Shown in pieces: positions 1 through 9,700 of a DNA stretch of 21,856 nt. The position numbers were made by a program, and so were the translations under genes. The DNA is from Gyrodactylus bullatarudis (taxonomy: Eukaryota; Platyhelminthes; Monogenea; Gyrodactylidea; Gyrodactylidae): positions 1-21,856 of the forward strand of contig SSNU01000165.1 in NCBI GenBank assembly GCA_012064415.1. Reading direction: 5' to 3'. The notes beneath the pieces were generated by a model. The model was not told where the DNA came from and made no database searches. It saw only the letters and a program-made list of their open reading frames with translations. Positions within the stretch are counted from its first letter, which is position 1. Each line of letters opens with the position of its first letter.

Positions 1-615
1 TATCTTATTGGAAACCAGACTTTTCAGGAGATGAAAGCAGAAAATTTTACCAAAAATTAGAAAAAAAATATTTTCTTTTTACTTTGACCGCAAATTTTAG
101 CGGCTTATTTTCCTCAAACGCACCTAAGGACCCATCATTCGACGCAGAATTTTATACTTTCTCACTTTTTTAAAAAAAATCTTAATTAACTATAATTACT
201 TTTGCGAAAATCTAATTTAAAAATATTTTTAATTAGAAATTTTCCCAAAATTCGTTTCCCCCCATTATCTCTGAAACTGAGAACGATATCAGGATTCTGA
301 GAACAGATTTGGAATCGGCATAAAATTTTGATCCTGAAATTATTTACTTTTTTAACAGACCTTAAAAAAAATTTTCCATGACCACCAGTGTAATGGGAAT
401 GTTGGTGAAGTGAGCAGTGTTGGATTCAGCTTTTTGGCAAAAGAAGGAAGTTAAATTAAATCTGCTGAAAAATTATAACTCTATTCTTTTCTGATTATCA
501 ATACTTCATTATCATAGGTCAGACTCTTGTATTATTCTATTCTCTAATCTTATTGGATAAAACTGATAGGGATGAGATCATGAAAGTATATAAATAGTAT
601 TTTGTTTTTTGACAG
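1..615 (+). other. NF1: Intron sequence upstream of the first visible exon
   Basis: No neurofibromin exon is recognisable here. The expected preceding residues of the Ras-GAP domain (the stretch ending in a Phe-Glu/Asp-Arg type motif) could not be found in any frame, so the preceding exon probably lies outside the window. Frame 3 is open from base 3 to about 176 but matches nothing I know and overlaps a diverged repeat (about 121-340). The region ends in a plausible polypyrimidine tract and acceptor, TTTTTTGACAG, at 605-615. Confidence 0.6.
121..340 (-). repeat. Diverged dispersed repeat, inverse of 21240-21440
   Basis: The reverse complement contains AAATTCTGCGTCGA and a block with CGATTC, ATCTG and TCTCAGAATC that recur in the same relative order at 21240-21434 but with the two blocks swapped in distance. 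I estimate three quarters identity in the better block. The type of element is unknown. Confidence 0.45.
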
Positions 616-748
616 ACTTATCGTACCACTGAAGAAGGCATGTGAAGACAATCACTGTCGAAAAGTTTGGATGGCCATGGCTGAGAATTCTAATATTGAC
701 CTAAGTCTTAATAAATTTTATTATAAAACTAATTTGAGATCGTCTTAT
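616..748 (+). CDS. NF1: NF1 exon 1 of window, start of Ras-GAP domain
   Basis: Starts after TTTGACAG with one base of a split codon, then reads LIVPLKKACEDNHCR and VWMAMAENSN. This aligns with the neurofibromin helix that reads LVELVTMM...IAMALANVV in human. The acceptor is good. The donor chosen, GTAATT at 749, is the one that keeps phase 0 for the next exon. It adds about 16 residues (LSLNKFYYKTNLRSSY) that other neurofibromins lack at this point. An earlier GTCTTA would remove them but gives the wrong phase, so the 3' end is the uncertain part. Confidence 0.7.
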
Positions 749-3700
749 GTAATTTTCACTTTCTGACTCGATAATATATCTTCAAACACAAGAAATATTT
801 AACTAATGATATGTTTTCAAGGATGAACTTGTTACAGTCTTGGTGACTATTTTCAATGCAAAAAACTGTTTGAATGAGCTGTTCTGGAATATTTTTTCAA
901 AAGAAGTTCGTTTAACTTTGAACTAGATTTAGAATTTATGGTTATTAACAATTGGTTAAATTGAAAATTTAAAGATGACAAGCGGCGGTGACACCTTGCA
1001 GACTTTGCTAAGAGGAAATTGCTTTTCTAGCAAAATAATGACACATTGCTTCAAGAATTTTGGACAAGAATATCTTCAAACTGTAATCGGACCGATATGC
1101 ATGGAATTAGTTCGTAGAGACATTGGGGGCTCCTCCAGTTTTGATGGTTGGTTTTCAGAAAAATCAGATTTTGATAAGAAGATAATCCAATAAAATTTTC
1201 TAGATCAATTTCTTACGGAGAATTCACACAGAGTTGTTGAGCTCAAAAATATGGAAAATTTTAAGAAAAATTCAAAACCTCCATCGTATGAGGTTGATCC
1301 AACTCGACTAAAGCCTGACGAAGATATTGATGAAAATCGAAATAATCTAATTTATGCAACAGAGCTCTTTTTCAAACGTCTCATGGAATCAAGGAACATG
1401 TTTGTCTTATCTGAGAATAATTTTGAACCAAGTAGTTCTTCAGGGAGCTGTTCGGCATAGATTGACTATAACGTTGTTCGTTTGCTACCTGACTATGTTG
1501 TCTTCTGGCTTGTATTGGTCTATCTGTAGAAAAAGAAAGGGGAGAGAAAGGTGTAGTATTTCTTAAAGAATAAGGATTATAAAAATTATAGTGATTGTTG
1601 TAGTAATCAGAATTATTAGAGTAATAACTCTGATAATATAATTCATCACTTGAAAGAAAATTAAAATTAAGATTAGAATTAAAAAAATTTTGATTACACA
1701 CAAGGTTTTAGGTATCTTAAGTTTTTTGAAAAATCTCACGCCAGAAGAAGAATACGACATGTATTCGAAATATTGTGTGAGTCCTAACTATATTTATCAG
1801 GGTAATCTAAATGATTTTTATTCTAATCTTAATTTTAATTTTCTTTCAAGTGATGAATTATATTATCAGAGTTATTACTCTAATAATTCTGATTACTATA
1901 ACAATCACTATAATTTTTATAATCCTTATTCTTTAAGAAATACTACACCTTTCTCTCCCATTTCTTTTCCTACAGATAGACCAATACAAGCCAGAAGACA
2001 ACATAGCCAGGTAGCAAACGAACAACGTTATAGTCAATATCTGAGAATGTTAAATTTCATTTTTTTTTAATTTCCTCTCTTTAAAGATTTCCAATGCGTC
2101 TGAAGTGTTTATGCAGTTGTCTATTTCGATTGATTCTCCAAAAGTATCCAAATAGTACTCTGGAAACTGCCGCAAATACCCTGGCAACAATATTCTTTTT
2201 ACGTTTCATAAATCCATCAGTTGTTGCGCCCTGTGAGAGTGGAATTATCGACTTTGAACCCTCAATGAGAGTCCGAAGAGGTCTAACTTTGATTGGCAAA
2301 ATGATGCAAAATATTGCTAATCAGTTGCTATTCACAAAAGAACCACATATGAGATTTTTTGATTCATTCCTTCAACAACACTTTGAGACATGCCGGGGTT
2401 TCTTTTTGGTATGTTTATACGTATGTTTTTCAAAAAAGGGAATAAGTTCCAATATTCTCCTTACAGGCTATAGCAACCGATTGGAATGACGTTGATGAAT
2501 CAAACAACCTCTTTGATGCTTATGGCACAGTTCCTGCTCCAGGAACAGATTCTATATGCTCGATAACTAAAAATAAAGGTGAATATAAAATGAGATTAGT
2601 TGAATTCTTAATTTAATGCCCTCAACTTAATTCAGATAAGGAAAAATCCTTTTTTATTGGTAAAACTATAATTTTATGGGTTTTTTTGTTCTAGATCAAA
2701 TTGAAGGTCCAATGGACGGAGAGGATAATATCCAAATATCTCCCAAAGATAATAAACAGTCAACTCTGAATACGTTCCAGCCATATGTGTCTGACAGTCT
2801 AGTACAATCTCTACATCGATTGTTATGGAATAACCAGGAGAAAATTGGAGATTATCTTAGTAGTAGCAGGTAAGAATATACTAGCAAAACATGAAGAGCT
2901 CTGAAAAATCTTTGTTTTCCAGATGATAAATCTCAATTTGAGAGTCAAGATTGAGTATATATGAAGAATTAGAATTCTAAGCAATGCATAGTAGAGATAA
3001 TTTTTGCAAATTTTCGATTTCTAGCCTGGGTCAGAATCTGAAAGGGCTCTTCAAGAGAATTCAAATGATGCATAAAATATATGGACCAAAACCTAACGTG
3101 TTGAAAAAATGGCTGAATTTAATTTTGGCCATTTTTCTCATGATAGAAGCTAAAATATTTTTCTCCTGATCATTTTCAATATAGTATGAGTGAAATAAGT
3201 CTTAAGGATCAACTATTTCTATCAAAAGCCTCTAAATCTTTGATGACTACTTGAAAGTAATAATATAAAATTTCAGAGATTTTTATAGTTCGAAACAAAA
3301 ATTCGTTCTGAACTACAATATCACCCCAGAAAAATTAAATTGAAAAATCTATCCCTAATGTACAATATACATAAATAATATTTAAATGAACCTTGATAAA
3401 ATAAAAAATTTTAGAGATCGAAAAGCAGTTGGACGAAGACCTTTTGATAAGATTGCAACTCTATTGGCTCAACTTGGCCCACCCGAATCCAAGAATAACG
3501 ACTTGAGGTTTGTTTCAATCGCAGAGATTGATTAAAGCGATTAAAAAAAATTTTTTCAGTTATGATTATTCTACTCAGTCATCAAATCGAATAGAAGATT
3601 GGGCTGTTCGTGGATATCAATTTGATAACTTTTCGGATTTCGAAAAACTCAAATCGTCCAATGTATTCTACCAGCACGGTGTCAGTAAGATGGGAAATCC

Positions 3701-6700
3701 TGTATTCTATTATATTGCTAGAAGATACAAGTAAGATAATTTATTTAATAATAAAGCTAGTTGACATGGAGATAAGAATTTACTTTTATGACAAAAAACT
3801 CAATATTTTTCTTCGGAAAGTCAAGAAAAAATTTATTTTTCGAATTCCATAATGAAATAAGCCAATAAGCTGGGAAAATTAAGGCATTTTCCAATTTTTC
3901 AACTTTTCAAAATGTTTATCGATTTCAAAGATCTAAAGCAGATATTCGAGATCAGCATTAGACAAAGAATTCGAATTAGGCCGTGGAGGAAGAAATGAAC
4001 CTACTGTTTTCAAGAAAAAGTTAAACTTTTAAATTTCGAATCTTTGAAATCAATAAAAATTTTGAGCTTGAAAGTCGAAAAAGTGGAAATTTGGTGCATT
4101 TTCGATATTCGAAAAACTGCCTAATTTTGGTCAGTCTAAATTTTTACAAATTTTCACAATTATTAGCTTATTTCATTAAGGAATTCGAAAAATATATTTT
4201 TTCTTGACATTCTGAAGAAAAATATTGAGTTTCTTGTCATAAAAGTAAATTCGTATCTCCATGTCATTCAGTTACTAGCTGCCTTTGAAATTAATAATTC
4301 AACTAATGATTATATTTATCCTTAGAAATCAAGATGAGACTCGACCAGAGTACCCCCTGATATTATGCCTTATTTCTATGACTTTTGATAAATTCAAAGG
4401 AAGACCATTCGAACTAGTTGTTGATTTTACATTTGCAAATTCGGAAAATCGGTTCACTGTGAGCTAACTGAAATTGGTTGAAAAATTCAGTGAATGTGAT
4501 ACATTTATTACTTTTTGTTTAGACCGATTTACTGAATAGGGTTTCATCAGTTCTTAAACACATGTTACATCAATATCTCGTAAATGTTTATATCTACAAT
4601 TGCAATTCATGGGTCAGACAATATACAAAACAAAGAGATCGGTTCTTTTCATATTTAAAGGTAATTGTAGCATATAATAAAAAGTACAATTGATCGATTC
4701 AGTGTTTCTTTCTAATTCTGATGATACTCTTGAAGTGAATCAGCTCTCTCTAATACTAAAATTAGTAATTTTCTGGCCGTATTATAAGGCAATAAAAAGT
4801 TTTAAAATCTAATAAAACTTCCGGAGGAAGAACAATCTTAGAGACATTGAATTATTGTTCAATGATCAATCATCATAGATATAGTCGTACAATAATTGTT
4901 GAGTATTTATTAGATGATTCATGCTTTCAACTTGTATTTTCCTTTCAGGATGAAAAATAGTTATTTTTACTCTCAGTTTCAATTTGAAACTTTCAAAATC
5001 ACCCTCTAGAATACATTTGAAACTAACATGTAATTTTCTTAAATACTCTCTGTATAATTGTGAAAACTAATGTGAAATGAATTATATATTTTATCAAGAA
5101 TTCAAGAAAACTCCAATTCCTTAACAAACTCTCAAAATTGAACGAATATATTGAACCGGATCAACAGAAAATTCCAACCAGCACACTTGCTTTGGAAGAG
5201 AATCTCAAAGTCTACCATGGTGCGATAAAATGCTCACAAAAGGATATCAAGATTGCAATGAAAATTTGCACTGATGCTATTCAAGTTCAGACTGTGGAAA
5301 AGGTCAAAGTTTTAGGTTTTGGAATCATACTAAATGATGTTTATCATGCTTCAGAAATCGAAGAAGTTTGTCTTGTCGACGATAATCGATTCACGCTAAA
5401 GATCAAGAACGAACCAGCAGCACTATCATTCATACACGATAACTGCACAGAGATTGTGCAGAGAATTTTCCACATTAAAACAAGATGGGCTTTGAGTCAG
5501 CCTGAGCCCCAATCAGCACATACGAAAATTCGTCCAAGAGATGTCCCAGGAACTTTATTAAATATTGTAAGAATTATTTACATCAAAGATTTATTCAATT
5601 TTCTAATCGTAAAATTTTACTTCAAAGGCTCTCTTAAATCTTGGAAGTTCTGATCCAGATCTTCGATCTACTGCCTATAATTTGTTATGTGCTCTAGCAA
5701 AAACTTTTAAATTGAAGATTGATGGACAATTATTAGAGACGAATGGCCTTTGCATTCCAGCTAATAATACACTTTTTATAACAGAGATTAGCAAAAGATT
5801 GGCAAGGCTGGAACTTCATCTTACCTTTGAGTTCCTTGATGAATGCATCCAGGGATTTTCTCAGTCTAGCATTGCAATGAAACATTTATGCCTGGAATAT
5901 ATGACACCTTGGTTAATTAACTTGGCAAAGTTTTGTAAGATTGGTGAAACGAAAAAGAAAAAGGTAAACCAGATCTTGGATAAGTTGATTACCCTTACAA
6001 TCGAGGAGGAACAAATGTACCCATCAATACATACCAAAATCTGGGGAAATTTAGCTCAAGTTCCCGATCTTCTTGATATGGTCCTCGATTGCTTCATAGC
6101 CCGATCAATAAATTCCGGAATAGGTAGTTTACAAGCGGAACTTTTAGCTGATACATCAGTTGCTTTAGCTGCAGCAAATGTTCAATTAGTTTCAGAAAAA
6201 GTGTTAAACAAAATATGCAAAGTAAGATCAGCTTTTATCAAACAACAAAAATATCATCAGATTTGAGCTTAAAATACACAATTTTTATTTAAAATTCGAC
6301 AAACTACTTTTAAGCAAAAACGAAAAGTTTAATCATGAAGACGAATATATTTGATTCTTGATAATTTAGTTAAATTTGATTGTAGTTGAAAAAACCCTTC
6401 TTTGCTTATGTCTAACTATTTTTCTAAATTATTTTTAGTTACTTGAAAAGAGTTGTGCTGCCTCAACATTGTTACTAGAGAAGCATACAATTTGGTCAGA
6501 GTTGGCTCCTTTGTTACGCTTCATGTTTATGTTATCATTCAATAACTGCTTAGATATAAAGCTGCTACTTCCAAAATTGTTCCATATCGCCACAATGCTA
6601 GTTAACGCTGGCCCATTATCCCTCAGAGCAGCAATGCACGGCTTTGTCATTAATACGATACATTCGTTATGCACCTCAACGAATGACTCCAAATTATCAG

Positions 6701-9700
6701 GTAATTTTTATTATGCATTATTGAACTGAGCGCTTATTGAAATGGGAATTTTTATCTAGATAAACTAGTACAGCAACTTCAACTGTTGCTCTCCGAGTTT
6801 ACTCTGCCAAAGTTCTATGAAGTATTTGGTCTTCAAAATGTTAAATCAGCCCAGGTATATGCATTTCCGCATTATTGCCGGCATAAGGAGAGACGCAATT
6901 TGCAGAGGAATCCACGAAATAGCTCTTTTCACCCGTACACAATGATTCCTTCACAAATTCAAAATTATTCTTTTACGAACCCGTCCAATACACAAAACAA
7001 TCCAACGAATTCAAGTACAAACTCCCATGTAAACATTGTTAATCAGAGAAACTCAACAACAAACCCAGGAATTCCAAACAATAGTAATACTATAACTAGT
7101 CAATTTCATCAGCATTGTTCAGCTAGACAGACAAGTCAGCTATCCCTCAGTAACTCTGATAGTTCTGATCACGATTCAGACATCAATAGTCAATGTTCTT
7201 TGTCGATAAACGACTTCAAAAATAGTTTCACATCCAACTTTATAATGAAGCATGAGAACAAAAAAAAGAAAGACCACATGCATCCCAACGTTTCGGCATA
7301 TTCCACGAATAATCAAAACGATCTGAGATTCATTGGTGGGGAGAATCTGTCTGGAGAATCAGTGGAAAATCGCCATCAGAGACCTCATTCTGTATTCCTA
7401 ACTCAAGGTAAATTATCTAAAATTCAAAGTAATACCACAATTTATTTTTAGTATTTTTACGCTACGTGTACGTTTATTGAAGAAAGGAAAATTTATTTAA
7501 ATCTAAAAATATTGTAAAATTCTCCATTGTAATTATTAGAAAAAAATAGGATTGTTTTAGAATCTACACCAAAAGCTTAAGAACTTAAAATTTTTTTTTC
7601 TCTTTTGGGTTCTCTTCAAATTCAATGCTTTGTTTGTGATTTAATACAACTGGTTAATGGGATTTGAATATATAATAATAGGGCTAATCTCAAAAGTAGC
7701 CCCAAAGTGGGAATAATCCTAAAACTAGTCGCATTCTAGAAATTTTTTCTCAGATTTAGCCCCAAAATTAATCCCATCGTAATTCAGTTCATCGAATTCT
7801 GAAAATTTCAACTTTTTTCAAATAATTGTCTCAAATTTTGTCTCAGACTGTTGGGAGCTCTTATTCTTCGGAGGAGGATGCCAAAAAATTCATTCAAGAT
7901 TATTCGATTGTTACTCAAAAATCATGCAGAGTTAAGAAAAATAACGAAAAGTGCTATATTTGGATCTGTGTTGTTGAAATTTGTGAAGCCTTCGTACACT
8001 TTAGTCAGAGAAAGAATGGAATGCTATACTTAACCCTTTCAGGTCCGAGTCTATTTAATGACTTGAAACATTGAATATGAATACATATTCGGAATCAGAA
8101 TAAATTATAGAACCTTAAGTCATTTTAAAACATTCAAATAAAATATCTTTTTCCACACTTTTCAATACATTTTCCCTATCTACTTTCAAGCGACCGCACA
8201 AGTAATTATAGGATTTTTAAAACAAATAAGGTGAATTTAGTCAATTCTGATAAAATCACTTTTGGTCCAACTTTTTTCGAGAAGATTGACAAACAGGCTG
8301 GTGTGGATCTTTACTTCTACAAAAATTTTTAGGTCTAATATTTTGGCCCACATATGGGCTATGGACCTGAAAGTATTTAGAAGTCATTCCTATATCGTTA
8401 ATTCATGTAAGATCAAATCAAATGAACTCAAAAGGATTTTAACCCCATACAAATTCAATATAAAAAATTTTTAAATTTGATATCGATAAAAAATTACAAA
8501 ACAATTTGGCTGAGCCTCAAATATCTAGAAGATTCGATGACATAATACTCAATTCATTTATAAATTAATAATTATTATTTAAACTAGATTTTATTATTTG
8601 GAACGATGTTAACAATCCTGATTCCGTCTTCGAATTCAAAAAACTTGACTTGTAATCATAATTAATTATTAATAGTGGTAATAAACACGTTATTTTAAAA
8701 TTGATAAACATACTATCGTTATAAAAGATGCATTCATTTAAGAAAAAAAGTTTAAATTTTCAGAATTCGATGAACTGAATTACGATGGGATTAATTTTGG
8801 GGCTAAATCTGAGAAAAAATTTCTAGAATAGGACTAGTTTTAGGATTATTCCCACTTTGGGGCTACTTTTGAGAATAACCCATAATAATGATAATTTCAA
8901 GAAAAGTCTTGATTTTAAAAAAATTGAGGAGATTTTATTTATCTACTGACAAAAAACAAACTACTCTGGTATTCAAACCATCACAAAAAGGGATCTCTAG
9001 TTACAGTACTTCAAAGTCGCATTGGGGACTTCAAGGGTCAATATAAACAATACAATGGGTAAATGTACTTAAAGGAATGAGTTAGATTCAAACCACCAAG
9101 AAAAAACAAAACCTCTGGTATTTGTGATCAAAATAAGACAAAAAATCGAATTCCTAAATACGAAATTTTTTGCCTTACTTTGGTCCTAAATATCTGTATC
9201 AACCAAGTCTCCAATGAATAAACATTTCTGGCACTTCCCCAGATTTAATATTTTTTCTCCTTCCTCCTGTAAGATAAATCCAGCTATTGAAGCTTTAAAT
9301 CTAAATTTACTCTGAAACTCCCCTATTCTAAGAATTTATCACAACATGTATAAAAAAAATTTGAGACTAAGCAGGATTTCGATTTTATTTTCAAATAATT
9401 GAGTACCAAAATTCATGTGAAAAATTAAATAAAGACTCTGTTTGCAGAAATCAATATTTAAATACTTTTTTGAATATAAATGAGTCTAAAATTACGTTAA
9501 TTTCAGATGAAATTTTGGTATCGAACCTGGCGAATAAAATTTCAAATAATTCATACCAAATGCGTTTCATGAATGAATCAAATCAAGTTGATTACACCTA
9601 TTCATTTGGAGTTAATGAGAGAACAACAAAAGGCCAATTAACACTTACTTCATTAGAATTCCTTACGGACACTTTATTAGAGATCGCTTGTCTTGTGATA

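Larger units (their letters stand above)
1400..2086 (+). other. NF1: NF1 intron 4, enlarged by a 620-bp insertion
   Basis: A 687-bp intron (GTTTGT...TTTAAAG) within the Ras-GAP coding region. Almost all of it is one insertion, 1419-2037/8, flanked by the 11-mer TATCTGAGAAT at 1408-1418 and 2038-2048. Without the insertion and one copy of the direct repeat the intron would be about 57 bp, like introns 5, 8, 10, 12 and 14 of the same gene. Confidence 0.8.

Noticed and set aside
3..176. Open frame at the very start (SYWKPDFSGDESRK...) as an upstream NF1 exon
   Set aside because: No resemblance to the expected neurofibromin residues, no suitable donor with the needed phase, and it overlaps a diverged repeat.
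1690..2070. Right-arm ORF as an alternative NF1 exon like the human exon inserted in the GAP domain
   Set aside because: The human alternative exon is inserted about ten residues further on, after CLYQ. The ORF here is part of an inverted duplication flanked by direct repeats, stops before exon 5, and has no similarity to the human insert.
6435..6692. Antisense 85-codon ORF over exon 14
   Set aside because: It is the shadow of the conserved NF1 exon on the other strand.
8262..8474. ORF inside the TIR element as transposase
   Set aside because: No DDE motif or transposase pattern, and composition like background.
9448..9506. Acceptor TTTGCAG before 9448 as the start of exon 16
   Set aside because: It needs the upstream exon to end in phase 2, but exon 15 ends in phase 1. 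The acceptor before 9507 fits.
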